Below, in pieces: positions 36,445 to 45,457 of a stretch of DNA of 64,000 nt. The notes under the pieces were generated by a model, which was given only the letters and a program-made list of their open reading frames with translations, did not search any database and had not been told where the DNA came from. The stretch lies in the NCBI RefSeq assembly GCF_000425105.1, contig NZ_KE384304.1:147361-211360 (forward strand), written 5' to 3'. Source of the stretch: Agrococcus lahaulensis DSM 17612. GTDB lineage: Bacteria > Actinomycetota > Actinomycetes > Actinomycetales > Microbacteriaceae. The first letter of the stretch is position 1; each line of letters begins with the position of its first letter. A program made the translations under genes and the position numbers.

Positions 36445-37830
36445 CTACTGGCCGCCGACCACCTGGTCGTGCGCGCGCATCGCGGCCTCCTGCGCCTGCG
36501 CGAGCGCCTCCTCAGGGCTCGACTCGCCGAGGAGCGCCGAGGTCACGGCGTTCTGCAGCTCCGACTGGATCTGCTGGCCCGCGGGCGAGGCGCCGAACGA
36601 CTCGCCATCCTCGGCCACCTCGTAGTAGGTCGAGATGACGTCGTCGAAGCCGGCGAAGCCCGCCGCGTCGGCGAACTGCTCACGCAGGTCCTGATCGACG
36701 TCGGGCGAGCCCGTGAAAAGGCCGGTGTTGATGCCCTGGCGCTCCGGGTTCGACGCGGTCGTCTCCGCGCGCGCCTCGCCGGCGGCCTGCCATGCCTCGG
36801 GGGAGGTGAGCTCGAGCGCCCACGCGCAACCGGCCGAGGGGTTCTGCGCGTTCGCCGGGATGACGAACGCCTGGCCGGAGGCGGCGGTGATCGGCTCGCC
36901 GTCCTGCGCCATCATCGGCACCGCGGCGATCTCGATCTCGCCCGCGTAGGGCGTCAGCACGTTGGGGTACCACTGGTCCCAGATCGCGGCGCCGACCGTG
37001 TCGTTCACGAAGGTGTTGCCGTCGCCGAAGACGTCGAAGGAGTCGACGAAGCTCTTGACGTTCGCGTAGCCGCCCTGCGCGTCGTAGAGCTCCTGCAGGA
37101 ACTCGACCGCCTCGACGTTCTCGGGGCGGTCGAGGCTCGGCCGGCCCTCGTCGTCGACGATGCCGCCCCCGAAGCTCATCATCCACAGCGCCGCCTTCGA
37201 GACGCCCTGCGGGTCGAAGCCGATGCGGGTGGGGTTGGTGCCCTCGAGCACCGTCATCCGCTCGGCAGCGGCGAGCAGCGCGTCGGGGTTCGAGGGGTCG
37301 ATCTCCTCCTCGGTGACACCCGCGTCGTTCAGCACGCGCATGTTCAGCAGCACGGCCGGCGGCTGGTAGAACTGCGGCACGCCCCAGACCTGGTCGTCCC
37401 ACTCGACGTCGTCGACGACCTGCTCGTACCAGCGGTCGTCGGGCTCGACGCCGTGCGCCTCGAAGCACGCGTCGAGCGGCATGATGAGGCCCTGCGCCGC
37501 GTAGGTCGCGACGAAGTTGCGGTCCATCTGCACGACGTCGGGCACCTGGCCCGAGGCCGCGAGGGTCGTGAACTTCTGCGCGTCGAACGACGTCGCATCG
37601 ATCTCGATCGTCGTGTCGGAGGCGCCGAGCACCTCCTCGGCGTGATCGAGCCGCGACTGGCCGACGTCGTCGGCGTTCTCGAAGCCCCACGCGCTCACCG
37701 TGCCGGAGTACTCGGTCGAGAACTCCGCGGCCGCGGCGTCACTGCCGCCTCCGCCGCCGCACGCCGTCAGTGCCAGCGTCGCCGCGAGCGCCGCAGCACC
37801 CGCACCCAACCTTCTGCTCGTCATCCTCAT
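36445..37830 (-). CDS. Sugar ABC transporter solute-binding lipoprotein
   Basis: A 461-residue extracellular family-1 solute-binding protein. The signal peptide ends with the lipobox LALTAC followed by GGGGG, so it is lipid-anchored. The mature protein has the periplasmic-binding-protein pattern: DVVQMDRNFVATYAAQGLIM, VWGVPQFYQPPAVLLNMRVL, MSFGGGIVDDEG and AAVPMMAQDGEPITAASGQAFVI. It most likely serves the MalF/MalG permeases, whose genes run convergently toward it, an unusual arrangement since these are normally one operon. The ATG at 37830 has GAAAGG upstream; a second in-frame ATG at 37824 is possible. Confidence 0.9.
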   Translation of the reverse strand: MRMTSRRLGAGAAALAATLALTACGGGGGSDAAAAEFSTEYSGTVSAWGFENADDVGQSRLDHAEEVLGASDTTIEIDATSFDAQKFTTLAASGQVPDVVQMDRNFVATYAAQGLIMPLDACFEAHGVEPDDRWYEQVVDDVEWDDQVWGVPQFYQPPAVLLNMRVLNDAGVTEEEIDPSNPDALLAAAERMTVLEGTNPTRIGFDPQGVSKAALWMMSFGGGIVDDEGRPSLDRPENVEAVEFLQELYDAQGGYANVKSFVDSFDVFGDGNTFVNDTVGAAIWDQWYPNVLTPYAGEIEIAAVPMMAQDGEPITAASGQAFVIPANAQNPSAGCAWALELTSPEAWQAAGEARAETTASNPERQGINTGLFTGSPDVDQDLREQFADAAGFAGFDDVISTYYEVAEDGESFGASPAGQQIQSELQNAVTSALLGESSPEEALAQAQEAAMRAHDQVVGGQ

Positions 37831-37911
37831 GCCTTTCGACCGATCCCCGCGAAGGGGGCGGTCCGGCACCCATGCCGGGCCGCTCGTTGGTCGGAACATA
37901 CACCGGCTCGG

Positions 37912-37940
37912 CTGGAGAAGTGGGGGACACCCGAGAAGTC
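37912..37940. promoter_or_regulatory. GAGAAG-motif pair between binding-protein and epimerase genes
   Basis: CTGGAGAAGTG (37912-37922) and CCCGAGAAGTC (37930-37940) are direct repeats 18 bases apart. The same motif occurs three times at 34077-34171. A TGGGGGAC / GTCCCCCA inverted repeat overlaps them. They lie just upstream of the epimerase -10 (TATGCT, 37956-37961), a good position for repression. Confidence 0.45.
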
Positions 37941-37967
37941 GCGTCCCCCATCTCCTATGCTCGCGGC

Positions 37968-38900
37968 ATGCGGCCTCCCACCGGACAGCAGTTCACGATC
38001 GCCCACGACGTCGAGGGCAAGCGGATGCGCGCGACCGTCACCGAGGTCGCGGCGGGCCTGCGCGAGCTCACGATCGAGGGGCTCGACCTCATCGAGCCGT
38101 TCCCGGAGGACGCCCGGCCGGCGAAGGCCCAGGGCATCGTGCTCGCACCGTGGGGCGGCCGTGTCGCGGGCGGCGACTGGCGGCTGCGCGGCGAGGTCCA
38201 GCGGCTGCCGATCACCGAGCGCGACAAGGGCAACGCGAGCCACGGGCTGCTGCGCTTCGCGCCCTACCGGCTGCTCGAGCAGTCCGCATCGCGGGTGCTG
38301 CTGCAGGCGACGATCTACCCGCAGGCCGGCTTCCCGTTCCTCATCGACACCTTCGTCTCGTACGAGCTCACCGACGACGGGCTCGTCGTCACGCACGAGG
38401 CGATCAACGGCGGCGCCGAGCGCGCCCCGTGGGCGTGCGGAGCGCATCCGTTCCTCGCGGTCGGCGGCACGCCCGCCGACCGCTTGACCCTCACGGTGCC
38501 CGCCGAGCGCGTCTTCAACGCCGTCGACCTGATCCCGACCGACGAGACGCTCGTGGACGCGATGGATGCGTCGGCCCCCGACCTGCGCGGAGGGCGCCGG
38601 CTGTCGGAGCTCGACATCGACCACAACTACGCCGGGCTCGAGTTCGTCGACGGCGTCGCGACGTCGTCGCTGCTCGACGAGCGCGGCCGCGGCGTCGAGC
38701 TGTGGCAGGACGACGCGTACCCGTACACGGTCGTCTTCACCCCGCGCGAGTTCCCCGCCCCGGACGGCCCCCGGCACGCGGTCGCGGTCGAGCCGATGAG
38801 CGCGCCCGCGAACGCGCTCAACTCGGGCCACGGGCTCGTGTGGCTCGAGCCGGGGGAGTCGTGGCGCGGCCGCTGGGGCATCGCGCCGGTGGGCATCTGA
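37968..38900 (+). CDS. Aldose 1-epimerase family protein
   Basis: A 310-residue galactose-mutarotase-fold enzyme interconverting alpha and beta anomers of aldoses. Motifs: GIVLAPWGGRVAGGDWRL, ASHGLLRFAPYRLLEQ (catalytic-site His), HEAINGGAERAPWACGAHPFL with the second His, and VAVEPMSAPANALNSG with the catalytic Glu. The ATG at 37968 follows TATGCT by six bases, so leaderless. It is divergent from the solute-binding gene and shares the GAGAAG motif region with it, which supports a role in using the imported sugar. Confidence 0.9.
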   Translation: MRPPTGQQFTIAHDVEGKRMRATVTEVAAGLRELTIEGLDLIEPFPEDARPAKAQGIVLAPWGGRVAGGDWRLRGEVQRLPITERDKGNASHGLLRFAPYRLLEQSASRVLLQATIYPQAGFPFLIDTFVSYELTDDGLVVTHEAINGGAERAPWACGAHPFLAVGGTPADRLTLTVPAERVFNAVDLIPTDETLVDAMDASAPDLRGGRRLSELDIDHNYAGLEFVDGVATSSLLDERGRGVELWQDDAYPYTVVFTPREFPAPDGPRHAVAVEPMSAPANALNSGHGLVWLEPGESWRGRWGIAPVGI

Positions 38901-38968
38901 GTCGGCGGCATCGGAGCTCCCAGTCGGCTCCCACGCGGCTCCCACCCGCCGTGGCTAGCGTCGTCCGC

Positions 38969-39583
38969 ATGGCCATCGACTCGAAGCTCCGCGCCCCCCT
39001 GTTCATCGCCCTCGCAGCGACGGGCACCCTCGCCCTCGCCTCGTGCTCCGGCGGCGCCGGCAATCAGCAGCCGCCGCGCTCGGCCGAGCCCGTCGCGACG
39101 TCGGCCGTGCCCGACGCGAGCGAGAGCGGGAGCGGGGCGAGCACCGAGCCGAGCGAGACCGGGCGCGGGATCGAGGGCATCGAGTCGGCGATCGCCGCGA
39201 TCGAGCGTGCTGAGGAGGAGACCGGCGGCGTCGCCTACGAGATCGACAACGAGGACCAGGACCGCGCCTGGGAGATCGACATCGCCGACGGCACGCGCCA
39301 GATCACGGTGATCGTCAGCGGCGACGGCTCCTCGATCGTCTCGACCTCCGACGACGCCGAGGAGGTCGACGCCGACGACCGCGCCGCGCTCGACGCTGCC
39401 GGCATCACGCTCGTGGAGGCGCTCGAGGCAGCGGCCGACGAGATCGGCGAGAGCAGCGCCTTCGACGACGCCTCGCTCGAGGACGAGGGCGACGCGCAGG
39501 CGTGGCAGGTCTCGTTCGAGGACGGCGGCGAGGTCTTCGTCTCGATCACGGACGGCTCGATCCTCCGCGTCGACGGCGTCTGA
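38969..39583 (+). CDS. PepSY-domain lipoprotein
   Basis: A 204-residue secreted protein. The signal peptide ends in the lipobox LALASC followed by a Gly/Ser/Pro/Glu-rich linker. Two PepSY-like modules follow (AIERAEEETGGVAYEIDNED with AWEIDIADGTRQITVIV; and ITLVEALEAAADEIGES with AWQVSFEDGGEVFVSI). PepSY domains are often inhibitory or regulatory for extracytoplasmic enzymes; the partner is unknown. Strongly acidic. The ATG follows TAGCGT (38956-38961) by seven bases. A terminator follows, so it is monocistronic. Confidence 0.8.
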   Translation: MAIDSKLRAPLFIALAATGTLALASCSGGAGNQQPPRSAEPVATSAVPDASESGSGASTEPSETGRGIEGIESAIAAIERAEEETGGVAYEIDNEDQDRAWEIDIADGTRQITVIVSGDGSSIVSTSDDAEEVDADDRAALDAAGITLVEALEAAADEIGESSAFDDASLEDEGDAQAWQVSFEDGGEVFVSITDGSILRVDGV

Positions 39584-39594
39584 TCCTCGCGCAC

Positions 39595-39621
39595 GGCCGC
39601 CCCGCACCGAGCGGGGCGGCC
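39595..39621 (+). terminator. Terminator hairpin
   Basis: A perfect 10-bp stem GGCCGCCCCG / CGGGGCGGCC with a 7-nt loop, 11 bases after the PepSY gene stop. Confidence 0.85.
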
Positions 39622-39705
39622 CTCGCATGCCCGCGGGGCTATAGTTGATCCCGGTACAGAAATAGCGATCGGCGGGCGCCGCCGGTGACGGGAAGCGGAC
39701 AGACC

Positions 39706-40476
39706 ATGCAAGCGAGCGGCGCGCCGATCGTCGAGCTCGCCGCCGTCTCGAAGCGCTACCGCGGTGCCGACGACCCGCGCCCGGCGCTCGACGACGTCGA
39801 CCTGACGATCCGCCGGGGCGAGATCTTCGGCGTCATCGGCGAGAGCGGCGCGGGCAAGTCGACGCTGCTGCAGGTGCTCAGCGGGCTCGTCGTGCCCGAC
39901 GCGGGACGCGTGACGGTCGCGGGCCGCGACGTCGGCGCGCTCGGCCGGCGCGGGCTCCGCGAGCTCCGGCGCGAGATCGGCGTCGTCTTCCAGGGCATCC
40001 ACCTGCTGAGCAGCCGCACGGTCCGCGACAACGTCCGGCTCGCGCTGCAGCTCGGGCCCCGCAGCGAGCGGCCCGCACGAGCGGCGCAGGCGACGGCGAT
40101 CGACGAGATGCTCGAGTTCGTGGGCCTCGGCCACCGCGCCGACCACTACCCCGCACAGCTGAGCGGCGGCGAGCGGCAGCGCGTCGGGCTCGCGCGAGCC
40201 CTCGTCGGACGACCGGCGCTGCTGCTGTGCGACGAGCCGACCTCGTCGCTCGACACCACGACGACCGCCGACGTGCTGCGGGTGCTCGAGAAGGCGCGCG
40301 ACGAGCTCGGCTCGACCGTCATCGTCATCACGCACGACCTCGACGTCGTCAAGGCGCTGTGCAATCGTGCGGCGCTGCTCGAGCGCGGCGCGGTGCGGGA
40401 GCTCTTCGCGGTGGCGCGCAGCGACTACCGGTCGATGCCGAGCTACCGCGAGCAGGTCCGCCGGGAGCTGATGTAG
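39706..40476 (+). CDS. metN: Methionine-type ABC importer ATPase, short MetN
   Basis: A 256-residue ABC ATPase of the MetN (MUT family) type. Walker A GESGAGKST, Q-loop VVFQGIHLLSSRTV, signature LSGGERQRVGLARAL, Walker B LLLCDEPTSSLD and H-loop THD are intact. Typical MetN has about 340 residues with a C-terminal NIL/ACT-like domain for methionine trans-inhibition; that domain is absent here. The ATG at 39706 is preferred to an in-frame GTG at 39685; neither has a strong RBS. It abuts metI with no gap, and metQ follows. Confidence 0.85.
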   Translation: MQASGAPIVELAAVSKRYRGADDPRPALDDVDLTIRRGEIFGVIGESGAGKSTLLQVLSGLVVPDAGRVTVAGRDVGALGRRGLRELRREIGVVFQGIHLLSSRTVRDNVRLALQLGPRSERPARAAQATAIDEMLEFVGLGHRADHYPAQLSGGERQRVGLARALVGRPALLLCDEPTSSLDTTTTADVLRVLEKARDELGSTVIVITHDLDVVKALCNRAALLERGAVRELFAVARSDYRSMPSYREQVRRELM

Positions 40477-41148
40477 GTGGAGTGGATCACGGCGCTGCTC
40501 GCCCAGCACGGCGACGCGATGGCGGAGGCGCTCGCCGAGACCGGCTACATGCTCGTCGTCTCGCTCCTCGCGGCCGTGCTCGTCGGGCTCCCGCTCGGCA
40601 TGACGGTCTTCCTCACCGGCCGCGGCGGCCTCGCCGAGCACCGCCCGGTGTGGTCGATCGCGAACATGTACATCAACATCGTCCGCTCCTTCCCGTTCCT
40701 GCTGCTCGTCGTCTTCCTCATCCCGTTCACGCGAGCCGTCATGGGCACGAGCTTCGGCACCCAGGCCGCGACCCTCCCGCTGTGCTTCGTCGCGGTCGCG
40801 ATCTACGCGCGGCTCGTCGAGCAGATCCTGCGAGAGATCCCGCCCGGCATCTCGCTCGTCGCGCGCACGATGGGCGCGACCGTGCCGCAGGCCGTGCTCC
40901 GCGTGCTGCTGCCGGAGGCGCGCTCCGGCCTCGTCTACGCGCTGACCTCCGCCGCGATCAGCCTGCTGTCGTACTCGACCGTGCTCGGCGTCGTCGGCGG
41001 CGGGGGGATCGGCGACTTCGCGATGCGCTACGGCTACCAGGAGTACAACGACGCGCTCATGTACATCACCATCGCCGTCATCGTCGTGTGCGTGCTCGCG
41101 CTGCAGGGCATCGGCCACCGCATCTCCGTGCGGCTCGACCACCGCTGA
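40477..41148 (+). CDS. metI: Methionine-type ABC importer permease
   Basis: A 223-residue permease of the MetI family with about five or six hydrophobic helices. Family features: GYMLVVSLLAAVLVGLPLG, NIVRSFPFLLLVVFLIPFTR, and the docking motif GISLVARTMGATVPQAVLRV, followed by the SYSTVLGVVGGGGIGDFAMRYGY-type C-terminal segment. The GTG start follows the metN TAG directly and has GGGAG upstream within metN. Confidence 0.92.
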   Translation: MEWITALLAQHGDAMAEALAETGYMLVVSLLAAVLVGLPLGMTVFLTGRGGLAEHRPVWSIANMYINIVRSFPFLLLVVFLIPFTRAVMGTSFGTQAATLPLCFVAVAIYARLVEQILREIPPGISLVARTMGATVPQAVLRVLLPEARSGLVYALTSAAISLLSYSTVLGVVGGGGIGDFAMRYGYQEYNDALMYITIAVIVVCVLALQGIGHRISVRLDHR

Positions 41149-41188
41149 GCCGCCCCGACCTCGAACCACTGAAGAAAGCAGGACCACC

Positions 41189-42025
41189 GTGCCCTCCACG
41201 ACCATCCGCTCCACCGCCCTCCTCGCCGCCGCGACGGCCTCCGCCCTCCTCCTCGCGGGCTGCGGTGCCCAGCAGTCGGCCGCCCCCGGCGCGACCGACG
41301 CGGCGGGCGCCGAGCCGACGACGATCCAGGTCGCCGCGGTCACGTCGCCGATGACGGATGTCGTCGAGGCGGCGGCCGAGGCGATCGGCGACGGCTTCGA
41401 GATCGAGCTCGTCGAGGTCTCGGACTACGTCACCGCGAACACGCTGCTCAACGACGGCGAGATCGACGCGAACTTCTCGCAGCACGTGCCCTACATGGAG
41501 GAGTTCAACGCCGCGAACGACGGCACGCTCACCGGGGTGCAGCCGGTCTACAACTTCGTCATCGCGTTCTACTCCAAGACGCTCGACGACATCGCCGACC
41601 TCCCGGTCGGGGCGACCGTCGCCATCCCGGACGACGCGTCGAACACCGGCCGCGCGCTCAAGCTGCTCGCGAGCGAGGGCGTCATCGAGCTCGACCCCGC
41701 GGTCGACCCCTACGAGGCGACCGTCGACGACATCGCCGCGAACCCGAAGCAGCTCGAGTTCCTGCAGCTGCCGATCAGCTCGCTCAACACCGCCTACGAG
41801 GAGGCGGACCTCGTCTTCCAGTGGCCGTCCCACATCTCGGCACTCGGGCTCAACCCCGAGGACGACGGCCTCATCACCGAGCTCGACGACCACTTCGCGC
41901 TCAACGTCGTCGTGCGCGAGGAGGACGCCGACTCCGAGGCGACCGCCGCGCTCATCGAGGCCTTCACGAGCGACGAGGTGCGCGAGGTGATCGAGTCGAA
42001 TGAGACGATCGAGGTCGCCTTCTAG
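41189..42025 (+). CDS. metQ: MetQ/NlpA-family substrate-binding lipoprotein
   Basis: A 278-residue binding protein. The signal peptide ends with the lipobox ALLLAGC. The NlpA/MetQ pattern is clear: ITVAATxxP-like IQVAAVTSPMTDVVEAA, VEVSDYVTANTLLNDGEIDA, NFSQHVPYMEEFNA, VAIPDDASNTGRALKLLAS, and NTAYEEADLVFQWP near the end. Substrate is probably methionine or a related amino acid. The GTG at 41189 is preceded by a purine-rich AGAAAGCAGGA. Third gene of the metNIQ operon. Confidence 0.9.
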   Translation: MPSTTIRSTALLAAATASALLLAGCGAQQSAAPGATDAAGAEPTTIQVAAVTSPMTDVVEAAAEAIGDGFEIELVEVSDYVTANTLLNDGEIDANFSQHVPYMEEFNAANDGTLTGVQPVYNFVIAFYSKTLDDIADLPVGATVAIPDDASNTGRALKLLASEGVIELDPAVDPYEATVDDIAANPKQLEFLQLPISSLNTAYEEADLVFQWPSHISALGLNPEDDGLITELDDHFALNVVVREEDADSEATAALIEAFTSDEVREVIESNETIEVAF

Positions 42026-42028
42026 GCG

Positions 42029-42646
42029 TCACGCGGGCTCGACGGGCTGGCGGAGGATCGTCCGCCGCCTCGCCGGCTCGACCCTGCGGGCGTCGCTGAG
42101 GTAGATCTCGTGGTGGCGCCCGCGGGGGCGGAGGCCCTCGGCGGGCAGGATCTCGTCGTGGACGCGTGCGAGCACCGGACCCTCGTCGTCGAACGCGCCG
42201 ACGTGGAGCGTCTGCGCGCAGCGGCCCTCCTCGAGCCGCTCGAGGCGCACGTCCGCGAGCCGGGCCGCGGCGCCCTTCGCGTCGGCCCGCTCGCGCGCCG
42301 CCTCGAGCATCGCCTCGTCGATCCAGTCGGGCTGCAGGATGAGCAGCGTCCAGTCCCACCGGGTCTTGTCGCGCGCATCCGTGAACGACGACCAGTCGTT
42401 CGCCGACCACAGCCCCTCGAGCGGCATCACGACGAAGTCGCGGTCCAGCTCCCGCTTGCTCGCCGTCTTGACCGCGTAGGCGAGCGGGTAGAGCGCCGTG
42501 ACCGCCTCGGCGAAGGCCGGCCCGTTCGGGTCGCCGTGCCCGTCGATCGCGAGGTACGACAGGGGCGGCACGTCGACGAAGCGCACCTCGCCCGGCGCGG
42601 CCCGGTACGCGTCGAGCTCGCGCTTGAGGTCGACCTTGGCGTGCAT
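42029..42646 (-). CDS. GyrI-like small-molecule-binding domain protein
   Basis: A 205-residue stand-alone GyrI-like (SOUL/AraC-effector-type) protein: VDLKRELDAYRAAPGEVRFV then VDVPPLSYLAIDGHGDPNG, AVTALYPLAYAVKTASKREL, and VMPLEGLWSANDW are the recognisable family blocks. Such domains bind small hydrophobic or cationic compounds and sometimes act as hydrolases; no DNA-binding domain is fused. The ATG at 42644-42646 has GAGGAGG upstream. It is convergent with metQ (stops 3 bp apart) and 21 bp downstream of tRNA-Lys. Confidence 0.85.
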   Translation of the reverse strand: MHAKVDLKRELDAYRAAPGEVRFVDVPPLSYLAIDGHGDPNGPAFAEAVTALYPLAYAVKTASKRELDRDFVVMPLEGLWSANDWSSFTDARDKTRWDWTLLILQPDWIDEAMLEAARERADAKGAAARLADVRLERLEEGRCAQTLHVGAFDDEGPVLARVHDEILPAEGLRPRGRHHEIYLSDARRVEPARRRTILRQPVEPA

Positions 42647-42667
42647 CGTCCTCCTCGACGAGGGGAG

Positions 42668-42740
42668 TGGGCCCGGTGGGGCTCGAACCCACGACCAGCG
42701 GATTAAAAGTCCGATGCTCTACCGACTGAGCTACAGGCCC
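42668..42740 (-). tRNA. tRNA-Lys (UUU)
   Basis: A 73-nt class I tRNA on the minus strand: acceptor GGGCCTG/CGGGCCC with discriminator A, D arm AGCTCAGTCGGTAGAGCA, anticodon loop CTTTTAA with anticodon TTT, and T arm with GTTCGAG. CCA is not encoded. Confidence 0.95.
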
Positions 42741-42887
42741 GCGCCTCAAGGATAGGTGCGCTCGAGGTGCCGAGCGCGCGCTGGGCAGGGTCAACCGCTA
42801 GGCGGATCTTCGGGCCCGCCCCCTGTCGTGCGGGTCGACCATCCGCCAGTCTTGTCGCGTCCCCGCTCCCGATGGAAGCCGCAGCCT

Positions 42888-45413
42888 GTGAACACGCCCG
42901 CGCGCACCGCGACCCGCACCGACGACGAGATCGACGAGACCCGCACCCTCGTCGGCGAGCCCGACCGCCAGCGGCTGCTCTCCACGACGGACACCGGGCG
43001 AGGGCTCACCGCTGCCGAGGTCGCCGAGCGCGTCGCGGACGGCCGCGTCAACCGGCTCGCGAACGCCTCGAGCCGCTCGCTCGTGTCGATCCTGCAGGCG
43101 AACCTCTTCACGCTGTTCAACCTCGTGATCGCGGTGTGCACCGCCGTGCTGCTCGTGCTCGGCCGCTGGCAGGACGCGCTCTTCTCGTTCGCCGCGATCT
43201 CGAACGTGCTCATCGGCGTCGTGCAGGAGTACAGCGCGAAGCGCAAGCTCGACGATCTCGCGCTCCTGCACGTCGCGCGCAGCACCGTGCTGCGCGACGG
43301 CGCCGAGCGCGACGTCGCGATGGAGGAGCTCGTGCAGGACGACATCCTGCTGCTGCGCCGCGGCGACCAGGTGCCCGCCGACGGCGTCATCGTCGCGACC
43401 GACGGCATCGACCTCGACGAGTCGCTCCTCACGGGCGAGTCGGAGCCGCAGCTCAAGCACGCGGGCGACGGGGTGCTCTCGGGCTCGGCCGTCTCCTCGG
43501 GCTCGGCCGCCGTGCAGCTCACGAACGTCGGCGGCGACTCGTTCGCCGCGAAGCTCACCGCCGAGGCGCGCCGCTTCTCCCTCGTGCACTCCGAGCTGCG
43601 CAGCGCGCTCAACCGGGTCGTCAAGTGGATCTCGATCGCGCTCGTGCCGCTCATCGCGATCGTGCTCAACGGCCAGATGCAGGCGCGCGGCGGCTGGGAG
43701 GCGGCGATCGCGAGCGGCGAGTGGGAGGACGCCGTCGTGCTCGCGATCGCGGCGATCTCCGCCTCGGTGCCGCAGGGACTCATCCTCATGACCTCGATCG
43801 CGTTCGCCGTCGCGGCCGTCAAGCTCGCCCGCAGCCAGGTGCTCGTGCAGGAGCTCGCGGCCGTCGAGGGCCTCGCGCGCGTCGACGTCATCTGCCTCGA
43901 CAAGACCGGCACGCTCACCGAGGGCGACATCGAGCTGCTCGAGGCGACCCCGATCCTCCCCGACGGCACTGTGGCGGATGCCGTCCCGGCGACCGCGCTC
44001 GAGCGCGCGTCGGGCGCGTGGCCGCTCGCGCTCGCCTGGTTCGGCCACGACGAGAACGCGAACGCGACCGCCGCCGCGATCCGGCCGCTGCTGCCCGACC
44101 CGGCGCTGCGGCCGAGCGCGATGATCGGCTTCTCCTCGGCGCGCCGCTTGAGCGCCGTCGCGTTCGACGACGGGCCCGCGCTCGGCACGTGGGTGCTCGG
44201 CGCCCCGGAGTCGGTGCTCGGCGACGACGGCGAGAGCCCGGCCGCCCGGCGCGCGCTCGAGATCGCCGCCCTCGGTCGCCGCGCCCTCGTGCTCGGCCAC
44301 GCCGCGCATCCCATCGACCCCGAGGGCGCCGAGCGGCTCGAGCTGCCGCCGCTCACCCCGGTCGCCGTGCTCGCGTTCGGCGAGCACGTGCGCGACGACG
44401 CGCCCGCGACGCTCGACTACTTCCGCGAGCAGGGCGTCGAGGTGCGCATCCTCTCGGGCGACCACCCGCGCACCGTCGGCGCCGTCGCCCGCCAGGTCGG
44501 CGTGCCGCTCGAGGGCGATGCGTTCGACGCGCGGCAGCTGCCCGCCGACCGCGAGGCGCTCGCGGCGGTGCTCGCCGAGCACCACGTGCTCGGCCGCGTG
44601 ACGCCGGGCCAGAAGCGCGGCATCGTCGAGGCGCTGCAGGCGCAGGGCCGCACGGTCGCGATGACGGGCGACGGCGTCAACGACGCGCTCGCGCTCAAGA
44701 CCGCCGACCTCGGCATCGCGATGGGGGAGGGCGCCGCGGCCACGAAGGCCGTCGCGAGGCTCGTGCTGCTCGACGGCCGCTTCTCGCACCTGCCGCGCGT
44801 CGTCGACGAGGGCCGACAGGTGATCGCGAACATCGAGCGCGTCTCGCGCATCTTCCTCACCAAGACGACCTACGCGTTCACGATGGCGCTCGTGTTCGGA
44901 GCGCTCCTCATGCAGTACCCGTTCCTGCCGCGGCAGCTCTCCGCGACCGACGGGCTCACGATCGGCATCCCCGCCTTCTTCCTCGCGCTCATGCCCGCCG
45001 CGACGCGCTACGTGCCCGGCTTCCTCTTCCGCAGCCTCCGGTTCACGGTGCCCTCCGGCATCACGATCGCGCTCTCGGTCGTCGCCGCGACGATGCTCGG
45101 GCGCGAGGCGGGGCTCGACGAGCGCCAGGTGCAGACCGCAGCGGTCTTCACGCTCACGGTCGGCGGGCTGTGGGTGCTCGGCATCGCGTGCCGGCCGTTC
45201 ACGGCGGTGCGGGCGCTCATCGTCGCGGTCATGATCGCGGGGCTCGTGGCCGCCGTGACGGTGCCGATCGTGCGCGACTTCTTCGAGTTCCAGCTGCCGC
45301 CGACGCCCATCATCGCGTGGTCGATCGCGATCGGCCTCGCCGCGAGCGGGCTCATCGAGGTGTGGCACCGGCTCGCCCCGAAGCTGCCGCCCGCGATCGT
45401 GCGCTCGACCTAG
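42888..45413 (+). CDS. P-type cation-transporting ATPase (CtpE-like)
   Basis: An 841-residue P2-like ATPase expected to pump a cation using a phospho-aspartate cycle. Motifs: LTGES in the actuator domain, CLDKTGTLTEGD with the phosphorylated Asp about residue 338, ILSGDHPRTVGAVARQVG, TPGQKRGIVEALQ and AMTGDGVNDALALKTADLG. About eight to ten hydrophobic helices are present. There is no N-terminal heavy-metal CxxC domain. Overall pattern resembles mycobacterial CtpE, reported as a calcium transporter; the ion here is not proven. The helix-4 segment reads SASVPQGLIL. The GTG at 42888 begins the family-typical TDDEIDE region; the frame stays open upstream across non-coding sequence. Confidence 0.88.
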   Translation: MNTPARTATRTDDEIDETRTLVGEPDRQRLLSTTDTGRGLTAAEVAERVADGRVNRLANASSRSLVSILQANLFTLFNLVIAVCTAVLLVLGRWQDALFSFAAISNVLIGVVQEYSAKRKLDDLALLHVARSTVLRDGAERDVAMEELVQDDILLLRRGDQVPADGVIVATDGIDLDESLLTGESEPQLKHAGDGVLSGSAVSSGSAAVQLTNVGGDSFAAKLTAEARRFSLVHSELRSALNRVVKWISIALVPLIAIVLNGQMQARGGWEAAIASGEWEDAVVLAIAAISASVPQGLILMTSIAFAVAAVKLARSQVLVQELAAVEGLARVDVICLDKTGTLTEGDIELLEATPILPDGTVADAVPATALERASGAWPLALAWFGHDENANATAAAIRPLLPDPALRPSAMIGFSSARRLSAVAFDDGPALGTWVLGAPESVLGDDGESPAARRALEIAALGRRALVLGHAAHPIDPEGAERLELPPLTPVAVLAFGEHVRDDAPATLDYFREQGVEVRILSGDHPRTVGAVARQVGVPLEGDAFDARQLPADREALAAVLAEHHVLGRVTPGQKRGIVEALQAQGRTVAMTGDGVNDALALKTADLGIAMGEGAAATKAVARLVLLDGRFSHLPRVVDEGRQVIANIERVSRIFLTKTTYAFTMALVFGALLMQYPFLPRQLSATDGLTIGIPAFFLALMPAATRYVPGFLFRSLRFTVPSGITIALSVVAATMLGREAGLDERQVQTAAVFTLTVGGLWVLGIACRPFTAVRALIVAVMIAGLVAAVTVPIVRDFFEFQLPPTPIIAWSIAIGLAASGLIEVWHRLAPKLPPAIVRST

Positions 45414-45457
45414 TCGCACCTGCCGCGCACAGGCGGCATCCGCGATGATGGTGGGCG

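Noticed and set aside
39622-39705. Possible SAM riboswitch before metNIQ
   Set aside because: Only about 80 bases are available after the terminator and no S-box helices or conserved blocks are visible; only TATAGT/TTGATC promoter-like words are seen.
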